A DNA stretch of 64,000 nucleotides, taken from Sphingopyxis sp. OPL5 (GTDB lineage Bacteria > Pseudomonadota > Alphaproteobacteria > Sphingomonadales > Sphingomonadaceae). The stretch's first letter is position 1. Every line of letters begins with the position of its first letter. This document shows positions 33,609-41,626 of the stretch, one piece after another. A program made the translations under genes and the position numbers. The stretch spans positions 1,240,001 to 1,304,000 of the forward strand of contig NZ_CP060725.1 of NCBI RefSeq assembly GCF_003797775.2, in the 5' to 3' direction. The notes beneath the pieces are model-generated. The model did not search any database and was not told the origin of the DNA. It saw nothing but the letters and a program-made list of their open reading frames with translations.

Positions 33609-34976
33609 ATGATCCTCCGTTCCACCGCCTTCGCCCTCGTGCTGGCGCTCGCTGCTTCCCCCGCGATGGCGCAGGTCGCTCCGACACCGCCCGCCACGCC
33701 GGCACCGTCCGAACCGCGCGAAACGATCGAAGGCACGCTGTCGCAGGACCGCACGGTCATCGCGGTGCCCGCGCTCGCCACGCCCGCAGTGACCACCGTT
33801 GCGGGCCTGCGCACCGACAGCCTCGGCCGCCAGATCGCCGAAGTGATCGCCGCCGATCTTGAGCGCAGCGGCCTCTATGCGCCGCTCGGCCCGGGCAGCG
33901 TCCGCGCGATTACGATGGCCGAGGTTACCGCGCCGCGCTTTGCCGACTGGCAGGCCCGCAATGCAGAGAATGTCGTCCACGGCTTCGTGCGCACCAACAG
34001 CACCGGCGGGCTGATCGTCGGCTGCTATCTCTATGACACCCAGCTCGGCAGCGAGCTGGTGCGGCAGGGGTTCGAAATCCAGCCGGGCGACTGGCGCCGC
34101 GCCGCGCATAAATGCGCCGACGCCATCTATTCGCGGCTGTCGGGCGAGGCGCCCTTCTTCGACAGCCGCGTCGCCTATATTGCCGAGAGCGGCCCCAAGG
34201 GGAACCGCATCAAGCGCCTCGCGATCATGGATTCGGATGGCGGCAACCACCGCTTCATCACCAACGGGCAGGCGCTCGCGATCTCACCGCGCTTCTCGCC
34301 CGACTACCAAAAGATCGTCTATGTCAGCTATCTGAACGACCGCGTCCGGGTGTTCATCTATGACGTGGCGGCGGGCACGCAAAAGCTCGTCACCGAAAGC
34401 CGCAACGCGACCTTCGCGCCGCGTTGGTCGCCCGACGGCACGCAGATTCTCTTCTCGATGGCGACCGGTGGCAATACCGACATCTATCGCATCTCGGCGA
34501 ACGGCGGCACGCCGGTGCGGCTGACCAACAACCCGGGCATCGACGTCGGCGGCAGCTTCTCGCCCGACGGCAAGAAGATCGTGTTCGAAAGCGACCGGTC
34601 GGGCGGCCAGCAGGTCTATACGATGAACATCGACGGGTCGAACCAACAGCGGATCAGTTTCGGCGGCGGGCGCTATGCCACCCCCGAATGGTCGCCGCGC
34701 GGCGATTTGATCGCCTTTACCAAGATGGGCGGCGGCGAATTCCGCATCGGCGTGATGACCCCGTCGGGCGGCGGCGAGCGCCTGCTGACCAACGACTGGC
34801 AGGACGAAGCGCCGACATGGTCGCCGAACGGCCGCGTGCTGCAATTCTTCCGCACCTCGCGCGGCGCCTCCGGCAAGTCGAGCCTGTGGCAGGTCGACCT
34901 GACCGGCGTGAACATGCGCAAGCTGCAGACTCCGCAGGACGGGTCGGACCCGAGTTGGGGACCCGTGCTGCCGTAA
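33609..34976 (+). CDS. tolB: Tol-Pal periplasmic beta-propeller TolB
   Basis: 455 residues. A signal peptide (ILRSTAFALVLALAASPAMA) is cut near residue 21. Then come the N-terminal domain (RQIAEVIAADLERSGLYAPL) and a six-bladed propeller. Repeated WSPDG/FSPDG blade motifs appear at SPRFSPDYQKIVY, APRWSPDGTQILF, GGSFSPDGKKIVF, TPEWSPRGDLIAF and APTWSPNGRVLQF. It links TolA to Pal at the outer membrane. The ATG at 33609 has GAGG about eight bases before it; the longer frame overlaps tolA and is discarded. Confidence 0.95.
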   Translation: MILRSTAFALVLALAASPAMAQVAPTPPATPAPSEPRETIEGTLSQDRTVIAVPALATPAVTTVAGLRTDSLGRQIAEVIAADLERSGLYAPLGPGSVRAITMAEVTAPRFADWQARNAENVVHGFVRTNSTGGLIVGCYLYDTQLGSELVRQGFEIQPGDWRRAAHKCADAIYSRLSGEAPFFDSRVAYIAESGPKGNRIKRLAIMDSDGGNHRFITNGQALAISPRFSPDYQKIVYVSYLNDRVRVFIYDVAAGTQKLVTESRNATFAPRWSPDGTQILFSMATGGNTDIYRISANGGTPVRLTNNPGIDVGGSFSPDGKKIVFESDRSGGQQVYTMNIDGSNQQRISFGGGRYATPEWSPRGDLIAFTKMGGGEFRIGVMTPSGGGERLLTNDWQDEAPTWSPNGRVLQFFRTSRGASGKSSLWQVDLTGVNMRKLQTPQDGSDPSWGPVLP

Positions 34977-34985
34977 TCGGCCAAT

Positions 34986-35045
34986 CCGCACCAAATGTGC
35001 GGCGGAACCAATGTTGCAGCCTCGGGTTGAACCCACAGGTTCAAC
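34986..35045. promoter_or_regulatory. Two hairpins in the tolB-pal gap
   Basis: CCGCAC-caaat-GTGCGG (34986-35002) and GTTGAACC-caca-GGTTCAAC (35026-35045) are both perfect stems without T-tracts. They could protect the tolB end, modulate read-through to pal, or mark a separate pal promoter, since Pal is made in excess over TolB in relatives. Confidence 0.4.
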
Positions 35046-35102
35046 ATGGGTTAATCTCAACATGAACAGGACCATCCGGATTAACACGAAAGGGACGACA
35101 AC

Positions 35103-35618
35103 ATGACGATACGGAAAACCACCGCCATGATCGCCGCGATCGCAATGCTCGCCGTGGGCGCTTGCTCGAAAAAGGCGCCCGAGGTTCTGCCCCCCAACCC
35201 CGACGGGATCGACGACGGCAGCGGCAATTCGGGCGGCGGCACCGGCGTGATCCCGGGTTCGCAGCAGGACTTCCTGAACAGCGTTTCGTCCGACCGCATC
35301 TTCTTTGGTTTCGACCAGTATAATGTCGATGCCGAGGATCAGGCGACGCTGAGCAACCAGGCCCAGTGGCTGCAGCGCAATTCGGCGGTTCGCGTTCTGC
35401 TCGAAGGCCATGCCGACGAACGCGGCACCCGCGATTATAATATCGCGCTTGGCGAACGCCGCGCCAATGCCGCGAAAAACTATCTCGCCTCGCTGGGCGT
35501 CGACCCGTCGCGGATCGAGGTGATCAGCTATGGCAAGGAACGCCCGGCCGACACCGCGTCGACCGAGGAAGCCTATGCGAAGAACCGCCGTGCGGTGACA
35601 GTGGTCATCCAGCGCTAA
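35103..35618 (+). CDS. pal: Peptidoglycan-associated lipoprotein Pal
   Basis: 171-residue outer-membrane lipoprotein. The signal peptide ends in a lipobox-like AVGAC with Cys21 as the lipid-bearing residue. A short glycine/serine linker is followed by the OmpA-like peptidoglycan-binding domain: RIFFGFDQYNVD, LLEGHADERGTRDYN (the binding Asp/Arg region) and ALGERRANAAKNYLASLGV. It ends tol-pal and converges on gspO with a 14-base overlap of coding sequence (35605-35618), so any terminator must lie inside gspO. Confidence 0.96.
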   Translation: MTIRKTTAMIAAIAMLAVGACSKKAPEVLPPNPDGIDDGSGNSGGGTGVIPGSQQDFLNSVSSDRIFFGFDQYNVDAEDQATLSNQAQWLQRNSAVRVLLEGHADERGTRDYNIALGERRANAAKNYLASLGVDPSRIEVISYGKERPADTASTEEAYAKNRRAVTVVIQR

Positions 35619-36378
35619 GCAACGGCCACAGCGCCACCGTCGCCCAGGCGGCGACGGTGGCAAAGAGACCGAAGGGGACCTGTCGCAACGCCAGCGGCCG
35701 GTCCCCTTTCTTTTGCGTGGTCAGCGCCCAGACCATGCCGCCGACGCTGGCGAGCAGCAGCATCAGCGGCAGCGCCTGCCAGCCGAGCCAGCAGCCGATC
35801 GCCGCGACCAGCTTGGGGTCGCCGCCGCCCATGCCGTCCTGCCCGCGCCCGCGCCGATAGGCGAGCGCGACGAGCGCGAGCAGCACCCCGCCCGCGACCG
35901 CACCGATCCAGCGGTCGAGCAGCACCGTGTCGAGCAACGGCCCGGCGAGCAGCAGCCCGGCGATGGCCAGCACCGCATTGAGCCGGTCGGGCAGCCACAT
36001 ATGCCGCGCGTCGAGCAAGGCGAGCGGCAGCAGCAGCCAGCCGAACAGCGCCCAGAGCCACCCCGCGATGCCGGGCATGATCGTCAGCGCCAGCGCGCCG
36101 ATCAGGCCCGACGCCAGTTCGACCTGCATATGAAAGGGATCGATCCGCGCGCCGCATGCCCGGCAACGGCCGCGCTGAACGAGCGCCGAGACAAGCGGGA
36201 CGAGATCGAGCGGACCGAGGGCGCGCTCGCAGCCGTCGCAGCGAGAACGCCCTAGCAGCGACCGCCCGTCGGGCCAGCGCAGCACCAGGGTCGCGATAAA
36301 GCTGCCGAGGACCAGCCCAAGCAACGCCGCGAGGCCGACGCCCGCACCAAAGGGCAAGGCGTCAAGCGCCGCCGTCAT
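35605..36378 (-). CDS. gspO: T2SS prepilin peptidase / N-methyltransferase GspO
   Basis: 257-residue inner-membrane aspartic peptidase that cleaves the G|F site of pseudopilins GspG-K and methylates the new N-terminus. An N-terminal LGLVLGSFIATLVLRWP is followed by the zinc-type CDGC...CRAC cytoplasmic loop (methyltransferase part). The two catalytic Asp are in LLDARHMWLPD and GMGGGDPKL. Several hydrophobic helices follow. It is the last gene of the gspC-O operon, four bases after gspN, and overlaps the pal 3' end on the other strand. Confidence 0.93.
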   Translation of the reverse strand: MTAALDALPFGAGVGLAALLGLVLGSFIATLVLRWPDGRSLLGRSRCDGCERALGPLDLVPLVSALVQRGRCRACGARIDPFHMQVELASGLIGALALTIMPGIAGWLWALFGWLLLPLALLDARHMWLPDRLNAVLAIAGLLLAGPLLDTVLLDRWIGAVAGGVLLALVALAYRRGRGQDGMGGGDPKLVAAIGCWLGWQALPLMLLLASVGGMVWALTTQKKGDRPLALRQVPFGLFATVAAWATVALWPLLSAG

Positions 36379-36381
36379 CGG

Positions 36382-37092
36382 TCAGAAACGGCCCGAACTG
36401 ACCAGCACGAAGCCGTTGCTGCCGGCGCGAAAACCGATCGCCGACAGCGCCGACGCCATCACCGGGTCATCGGCGGTGATCGCGAACTCGGCACGCCAGG
36501 CGCCGCTACCGTCGAAGCCGAGCATCAGTCGCTCCATGCCGGACTGGCTGACGAGCGCCGCCTGTGCGCGGCCCTCGACGCAGCGCAGCGGCCCCGTAAG
36601 GCCACGCGTCAGGTCGAGCCCGGCGATCGAGGTGCCGACGCTGAGCTGGATGCGCCCGCTCGCCGAGACGCAGCGCCCGCGATCGTCGAACCGTACCGCG
36701 GCACCCTCGAAGCGCAGGCTGTCGACCGGAACGAGGCCGAGGCCACCCGAGAGCGAGGTCGTGCCGTTGAGATCCGAAAGGCCGCGCGGGTTGCTGCCAT
36801 GGAGACGCCCCGCGAGTTCGCCGAGCCGCGTATCAGGCCGACTGAAAGCCAGCTCGACATCGCCGCCGAGCAGGGCCAGCGGCGACAGGCTGGCCTGCAC
36901 ATTGCCGAGCGGCAGGGCACCGAGCCGCGCTTCGATCAATTCACTCGCCCAGACCGAACCATTGACCTCGCGTGCGGTCAGCCCCGACTTTTCGGCGCCC
37001 GCCATCGCGAGCGCGAGGCGCATCGGGAAGGTCGCGACAATCAGGATCAGAATGATCAGGACGGCGGCAAGGATGACCCGGCGGCGCATCAT
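36382..37092 (-). CDS. gspN: T2SS component GspN
   Basis: 236 residues. A basic start and one hydrophobic anchor (VILAAVLIILILIVATFPMRLAL) are followed by a beta-rich periplasmic domain (REVNGSVWASELIEARLGALPLGNVQASLSPLALL), which is the GspN-type fold. GspN is non-essential in many T2SSs and its exact role is unsettled. The start overlaps the gspM stop by four bases. Confidence 0.82.
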   Translation of the reverse strand: MMRRRVILAAVLIILILIVATFPMRLALAMAGAEKSGLTAREVNGSVWASELIEARLGALPLGNVQASLSPLALLGGDVELAFSRPDTRLGELAGRLHGSNPRGLSDLNGTTSLSGGLGLVPVDSLRFEGAAVRFDDRGRCVSASGRIQLSVGTSIAGLDLTRGLTGPLRCVEGRAQAALVSQSGMERLMLGFDGSGAWRAEFAITADDPVMASALSAIGFRAGSNGFVLVSSGRF

Positions 37093-37571
37093 TTGCCCCC
37101 GCGCCGCAGTTCGGCGGTCATACCGACGGTGCCGTCGGCGGCCGGGGTGATCGTCAGCTGGTCGACGACGAAGCCCTGCGTTTCCAAGGAGGCGAGCCAG
37201 TCGGCGAGCACCGGCGCGCGCGCGGTGGCGATCGCGATCGTCGCCTGCCCCTGCCCGCGTGCTTCATTGCGGTCGAGCGTCAGCCCGATCTCGCCCGCCG
37301 ACTGGGTGAGAAACTGGTCGATCGCGACCGCGTCATTCGCCGCGGCCGCCGAGGATGCCGGACGCTGCGCCAGCAACTGGACCTTGGCGGCGACGCGGCC
37401 CTGCCGCTCGATCGCGGCACGATGATCGGCCTCGAGATTGGTGAAGGCGGCATAGGCCGGACGGCCGAGCAGCCAGATGAAGACCGCCAGCGCCAGCACC
37501 CCGGCAACCCCGACCATCCAGCGTTCGCGACGCGACATACCCTGCCACCAGTTGGAGATCCGATCGGTCAT
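37089..37571 (-). CDS. gspM: T2SS assembly-platform protein GspM
   Basis: 160 residues, bitopic: a short cytosolic tail (ISNWWQGMSRRERWM), one helix (GVAGVLALAVFIWLLG), a coiled-coil-prone segment, and a small ferredoxin-like periplasmic domain ending FVVDQLTITPAADGTV. It pairs with GspL in the inner-membrane platform. ATGA overlaps on both sides (with gspL at 37568-37571 and gspN at 37089-37092). Confidence 0.85.
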   Translation of the reverse strand: MTDRISNWWQGMSRRERWMVGVAGVLALAVFIWLLGRPAYAAFTNLEADHRAAIERQGRVAAKVQLLAQRPASSAAAANDAVAIDQFLTQSAGEIGLTLDRNEARGQGQATIAIATARAPVLADWLASLETQGFVVDQLTITPAADGTVGMTAELRRGGK

Positions 37572-38707
37572 GGCACGGCCCTCACGGTGATGTTCGCCAT
37601 CTGGTTGCCGTCGGTGCCGGCCATCGGCTGCGCGGTGATCTTGTAGCCGCGCGCCTGCAGCGCCAGCAGCACCGCGTTCAGGTCCTCGGTGCGCGGCGCC
37701 GCGATCGTCGTCGACAGCGTGCCGTCGGTGCGGTGCGACAAGCTCTTGAGCGCCACCCCCGGCGTGTCGCGCATCGCGTCGTAGAGCGCCGACGCGGGCA
37801 CCGAGAAGGCGAGCGGCCCGCCGCCCGCAGCCGCGAGGCGGCGGTCGAGTTCGGCCTCGGCGCTCTCCGCGTCGGTGGCGGTGACGCCAGCCTTTTTGGC
37901 GGCGGCGACGCTCGCATCGTCAGCGCGGCCGATGTCGGCGTTGAGCCGGATCGCATGGATGATCGGGATCAGCAACGTCACGGCGAGCAGGACGACGGCA
38001 AGTCGCTTCATCCACCGGACCAGCGCCGGATCGATCGTCCAGCTGCGCCTCGGCTGCCACGCGCCGGTCAGCAGGTCGAGCGGCGGCGCGGCGAGCGAGA
38101 GCAGCAGCGCCTGACGCATCCGGTCGGCATCGAGCGGCGCGATCGGGCGTCCGGCGGCGATCAGCGGGTCGAGTTCGGGGTCGGAGACGAAACTGCGGTC
38201 GTCGCTGCGCAAAATCTGTTCGCGCCCGAGCTCGGCCGACCACAGCCTGTCGGGCTCGGGCGGCGGCACGGTCGCGGCGGCGGGGATGATCGCGGCGGGG
38301 GACAGCCCCTGTGCCTTCAGCCAGTCGGTCCATGCCGCCATCGCGGCGTGGGTGGTCACCGCGACGGGCACCGCCTGCCCCGCGTCGGCGGGCTGGCCGG
38401 CGACGACATGCAAGAGCGCCGCATCGCCCAGGCTGTCGCGCAGCGTATCAACGCGCGCGATCGCGGCGGCCTGTGCCGGGGCGGCGTCGGGATAGTGGCG
38501 CCAGCGCAGCGGCACGTCGGCGGCGGGTGCGAGCGCGATCAGGCGGTCGTCACCCTCGTCATCCTGCGGCTTTTCCCAAGCGTCGACCCAGCCGTCATCC
38601 TGTCCCGAATCGACGATGACACCGTCGTCGACACGCAGCCACGCCGCGTCGACCCGCTCGCCGAGCATCGCCGCCGGGGGCAGCCAGAGAACCAATGTGC
38701 GCGCCAT
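37568..38707 (-). CDS. gspL: T2SS assembly-platform protein GspL
   Basis: 379 residues. The N-terminal ~240 residues are the actin-like cytoplasmic domain that binds GspE. One transmembrane helix (LAVVLLAVTLLIPIIHAIRL) and a periplasmic ferredoxin-like domain follow. Sequence similarity in this subunit is low across species, so the call leans on size, topology and operon position between gspK and gspM. One base separates it from the gspK stop. Confidence 0.85.
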   Translation of the reverse strand: MARTLVLWLPPAAMLGERVDAAWLRVDDGVIVDSGQDDGWVDAWEKPQDDEGDDRLIALAPAADVPLRWRHYPDAAPAQAAAIARVDTLRDSLGDAALLHVVAGQPADAGQAVPVAVTTHAAMAAWTDWLKAQGLSPAAIIPAAATVPPPEPDRLWSAELGREQILRSDDRSFVSDPELDPLIAAGRPIAPLDADRMRQALLLSLAAPPLDLLTGAWQPRRSWTIDPALVRWMKRLAVVLLAVTLLIPIIHAIRLNADIGRADDASVAAAKKAGVTATDAESAEAELDRRLAAAGGGPLAFSVPASALYDAMRDTPGVALKSLSHRTDGTLSTTIAAPRTEDLNAVLLALQARGYKITAQPMAGTDGNQMANITVRAVP

Positions 38708-38708
38708 G

Positions 38709-39716
38709 TCAGTCGGTTTCGCCCCAATCGCGCCGCACGATCACCGGCGGCATCTGGCCCGCCGATGGCGCACCGCCGTTCGCGTCGATCAGCGATACAG
38801 AAGTCAAGAAACCATCCCCCATCGTCACGTCGGTCTTCAATATCAGCCAGCGGCTCGTCACCCCCGCCTGCTCGGCGACATCGGTGGGCGGATCGAGCCG
38901 GGCGAGCGGTCCGGATTCCCAGAATCGCACGCTGCTGCCATAGCCGCCAGCGGGCCGCGCCGCCAGCGCCGCGCGTGCCTCGGCGACGGTCAATTGCCCC
39001 GGCAACAGCATCGCGACGAGCGGCGCCTGTTCGGGTGCCAGCGTGTTGATGTTGAGCTTGACCGGGTCGGTCGCGGGCAGCGCGCAGATCCAGGGTTTGA
39101 GCCGCGCATAAAGCTTGGGCGTCACCCCGCGTACCGCGCGCAATTCGCTGATATCGGCCATCTTGCGGTTGGCGGGAAGGTAGCTGCCGGGCAGCGAGCG
39201 ATAGACGCCGTCCTCGGCGCCGAGCGGGCCATCAACGCTGTCGCTGTCGATCCAGTCGGCGGTCGCGCCGGCCACCATACGCGCCTCGTCGGTGTTGACC
39301 CCGAGCAGCGTCATCAGCTCGGCGAACTGGCCGGTGCCGCCGGGGCGCTGGGTGAAGCGGCCCGGGATCGTCTCGGCGACGAGGCTGTTCAGGTTGAAAC
39401 AATTGCTCGCATCGGTCAGCCGCGCCGTCCCCTGCCCGTTCGGCAACGGCAGGGTGAAGTCGCGCCCGAGCCAATCGCCGGCGAGCGTGAGTTTTGCGGG
39501 ATCGCGCCCGACGAGGTCGGCGACGCGGCGCAGCGCGATCTGTTCGGCGGCGAAGCTGTAGGCGCGGCCCTGATCGACCGTCGCGGCGCTGCCCGCGATC
39601 CGCGTCGCGAGCGTCAGCCGGTCGAGCGCGGTCGCGGCGATCACCGCCATCACCGCGACGAGCAGCAGCACGCTGAGCAGCGCGGCGCCGCGTTCATCGG
39701 ATTGTCCGCGGTTCAT
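38709..39716 (-). CDS. gspK: T2SS minor pseudopilin GspK
   Basis: 335 residues. The prepilin site is DERG|AALLSVLLLVAVMAVIAATAL; the Glu5 found in other pseudopilins is missing, as is normal for GspK, the tip subunit. The large globular domain includes NCFNLNSLV and the KLNINTLAPEQAPLVAMLL segment typical of GspK. Start ATG 39716 (MNRGQSDERG), overlapping the gspJ stop by four bases; the longer frame upstream is inside gspJ. Confidence 0.9.
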   Translation of the reverse strand: MNRGQSDERGAALLSVLLLVAVMAVIAATALDRLTLATRIAGSAATVDQGRAYSFAAEQIALRRVADLVGRDPAKLTLAGDWLGRDFTLPLPNGQGTARLTDASNCFNLNSLVAETIPGRFTQRPGGTGQFAELMTLLGVNTDEARMVAGATADWIDSDSVDGPLGAEDGVYRSLPGSYLPANRKMADISELRAVRGVTPKLYARLKPWICALPATDPVKLNINTLAPEQAPLVAMLLPGQLTVAEARAALAARPAGGYGSSVRFWESGPLARLDPPTDVAEQAGVTSRWLILKTDVTMGDGFLTSVSLIDANGGAPSAGQMPPVIVRRDWGETD

Positions 39717-40324
39717 GGCACGGGCGTCCCGAGCGGCAGCGGCGGCGGCGGTACGGGCGCGGTGAGGAACAGCATCACCAGCGGCGCGCGGCCCTGCCGG
39801 GTCAACCGCACCTCGACCGCGCGGGGCAGGCGATCGCCGGGATCGGATGTCCAGCTGCTGCCCCATTGCCCCTGCTCGTCGCGATAGCGAACGGCGACAC
39901 CGGCCACCTCATCCACCAGACGGTCGCCATCGCTCAATGCCGTGCCGTCGAGCATCGGCTGCACCGCGCGGCGCCATTCGCCGCCTGTGAGCGCATACGC
40001 CACGCGCTCGATATTCGGATGCGCGCCGCCGTCGAGCGAGGCCGCACCGCCATGAACAAGCGCAAAGCCGGTTTCGGAGCCGGCAAAGGCGGGGACCGTT
40101 TCGCCCGAGGGGCCGCGCGTCGAACGCGGCAGCGCCTGCGCAAGGTCGTTGGCCATCAGCGCGCGCAACCGGTTGACCCCGCCCATCGCCTTCAGCCGGT
40201 CCTGCACCGCATCCTGCGTATCGATACTGCTGCGCAGCAGCCCCACGCCGATCGCGGCGATCGCGGCGAACAGCGACAAGGCGACGAGCATCTCGACGAG
40301 GGTGAAGCCCCGCTGGTCCTTCAT
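39713..40324 (-). CDS. gspJ: T2SS minor pseudopilin GspJ
   Basis: 203 residues. A short leader (MKDQRG) precedes FTLVEMLVALSLFAAIAAIGVGLL, with the peptidase cut after Gly and Glu5 present. The globular part has ALPRSTRGPSGETVPAF and the ERVAYALTGGEWRR strand seen in GspJ. It forms the tip complex with GspI and GspK. Start ATG 40324 overlaps the gspI stop. Confidence 0.9.
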   Translation of the reverse strand: MKDQRGFTLVEMLVALSLFAAIAAIGVGLLRSSIDTQDAVQDRLKAMGGVNRLRALMANDLAQALPRSTRGPSGETVPAFAGSETGFALVHGGAASLDGGAHPNIERVAYALTGGEWRRAVQPMLDGTALSDGDRLVDEVAGVAVRYRDEQGQWGSSWTSDPGDRLPRAVEVRLTRQGRAPLVMLFLTAPVPPPPLPLGTPVP

Positions 40325-40686
40325 CGCGACGGCCGGATGATCGTCAGCGCCGCCTGCCCGCGCCCGCTTTCGGGGCGGACGATCAGGTCGATGCGCAGCA
40401 GGCTGTCGTCGGCGGTCTTCGCGACACGCTGTTCGACGCGCCAGTTGCGCCCGGCATTGGAAACCCCGGTCGCGCTGTTGCCGATCGTCGGCGGCGCGGG
40501 GTCGGTCCACAATTCGACCGCGCGATTCTGCGCGACGATGCCCGCAATGGTGGTCTCGTCGAGGTCGCCGGCGGTGCGCACCGCAAAGGCGTCGAGGCGC
40601 ACGAGGGTCAGCGCAGCGATGCTGATGATGCTGAGCGCGACCAGCATTTCGAGCAGGGTGAAACCGCTTTCGCGCTCATTCGCCAC
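40321..40686 (-). CDS. gspI: T2SS minor pseudopilin GspI
   Basis: 121 residues with leader MANERESG and cleavage before FTLLEMLVALSIISIAALTLV (Glu5 present). The compact C-terminal domain contains the NRAVELWTDP motif characteristic of GspI. It nucleates the pseudopilus tip with GspJ and GspK. Overlaps gspH by 11 bases and gspJ by four. Confidence 0.9.
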   Translation of the reverse strand: MANERESGFTLLEMLVALSIISIAALTLVRLDAFAVRTAGDLDETTIAGIVAQNRAVELWTDPAPPTIGNSATGVSNAGRNWRVEQRVAKTADDSLLRIDLIVRPESGRGQAALTIIRPSR

Positions 40687-41158
40687 GGCTGACCTCCCCG
40701 GTCGCCGAGACGCGCACGACCTCGCGCGCGTCGCCGCCGCTCAGCACGATCGCCTGCGGCGTCGGGCTGGTGCCGACGCGGTCGAACAATATGCGCGCCG
40801 CGCCCTGCCCGTTGCCTGCGGCGAACCGGACGTCAGAGGGCCAGTTGCGCTGCTCGAAGGAACGCCCCGGAAGCGGCTGCCATTCGCCGCCGATCCGCCG
40901 CTCGAAGCCATAGCCCGAAGGCGCGAAATTGACCGAGACGCTGCGCCCCTCGATCACGGCGACGTCGCGCGCGGCGGCGAGCCGCGCGGCGAGCCGGTCG
41001 GCTTCGCTCCGAACGGTCCGTTCCTCGCCCGGGATGGTTAGCACGACCGCGGTCGCGGCAAGCGCCATGATCGCGAGCACGACCATCAGCTCGACGAGGG
41101 TGAAGCCGTTCGCCCGGGACGCGCGCGCCCTAGCCTTCTCCACCGTGGATATCCGCAT
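40676..41158 (-). CDS. gspH: T2SS minor pseudopilin GspH
   Basis: 160 residues. Cleavage is predicted at NG|FTLVELMVVLAIMALAATAVV. The C-terminal GspH/FimT domain shows RLAARLAAARDVAVIEGRSVSV and ending strands. The start is uncertain: ATG 41158 is used, GTG 41143 is possible, and both lie inside the gspG 3' end (overlap 29 or 14 bases). A GGAGAAGG sits just before the gspG stop. Confidence 0.86.
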   Translation of the reverse strand: MRISTVEKARARASRANGFTLVELMVVLAIMALAATAVVLTIPGEERTVRSEADRLAARLAAARDVAVIEGRSVSVNFAPSGYGFERRIGGEWQPLPGRSFEQRNWPSDVRFAAGNGQGAARILFDRVGTSPTPQAIVLSGGDAREVVRVSATGEVSRGE

Positions 41159-41624
41159 TGTCGTCGGTGCCGCCGGGCGCCCCGTCGGCGCCAAGCGACC
41201 AGATGTCGAACGCCGCGCCATTGGGTCCGGGCGCCTGGTAATTATAGGGACGACCCCACGGGTCCTGGGGCAATTGCTTGATATAGCCGCCGCGACGATA
41301 GCGCTCGGGCTGCGCCAGCGCGGGCGGCGCGACCTTCAGCGCATTGAGCCCGTCGCCCGATGCGGGATAGCTGAGGTTATCGAGGCGATATTGTTCGAGC
41401 GCGGTTTCCAGCGTCGCGATATCGGCCTTGGCCTTGGTCACCATCGCTCGGTCCTGGCTGGGCAGCACGTTGATCATCACCACCGTGGCGAGCAGCCCGA
41501 TGATGAAGATGACGACCATCAATTCGGTCAGGGTGAAGCCGCGCTCGTCCTTCTTGCGGCGCTGCTCAGGCAGCGGCCGGGCGGGATCGAGCATCAGGCG
41601 AATGAAAAGCTGCATGAGCGACAT
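41130..41624 (-). CDS. gspG: T2SS major pseudopilin GspG
   Basis: 164 residues. After an unusually long leader of 28 residues ending KKDERG comes FTLTELMVVIFIIGLLATVVM (Glu5 present). Then come the ALEQYRLDNLSYPASGDGL segment, the DPWGRPYNYQAPG loop and the calcium-site region FDIWSLGADGAPGGTDDNADI, all diagnostic for GspG. It is the main pseudopilus subunit. The ATG at 41624 lies two bases after the gspF stop; an internal ATG at 41615 would give a shorter leader. Confidence 0.93.
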   Translation of the reverse strand: MSLMQLFIRLMLDPARPLPEQRRKKDERGFTLTELMVVIFIIGLLATVVMINVLPSQDRAMVTKAKADIATLETALEQYRLDNLSYPASGDGLNALKVAPPALAQPERYRRGGYIKQLPQDPWGRPYNYQAPGPNGAAFDIWSLGADGAPGGTDDNADIHGGEG

Positions 41625-41626
41625 TA

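Noticed and set aside
34986..35002. Rho-independent terminator after tolB
   Set aside because: The stem is perfect but there is no T-tract, and pal follows on the same strand as part of the conserved operon.
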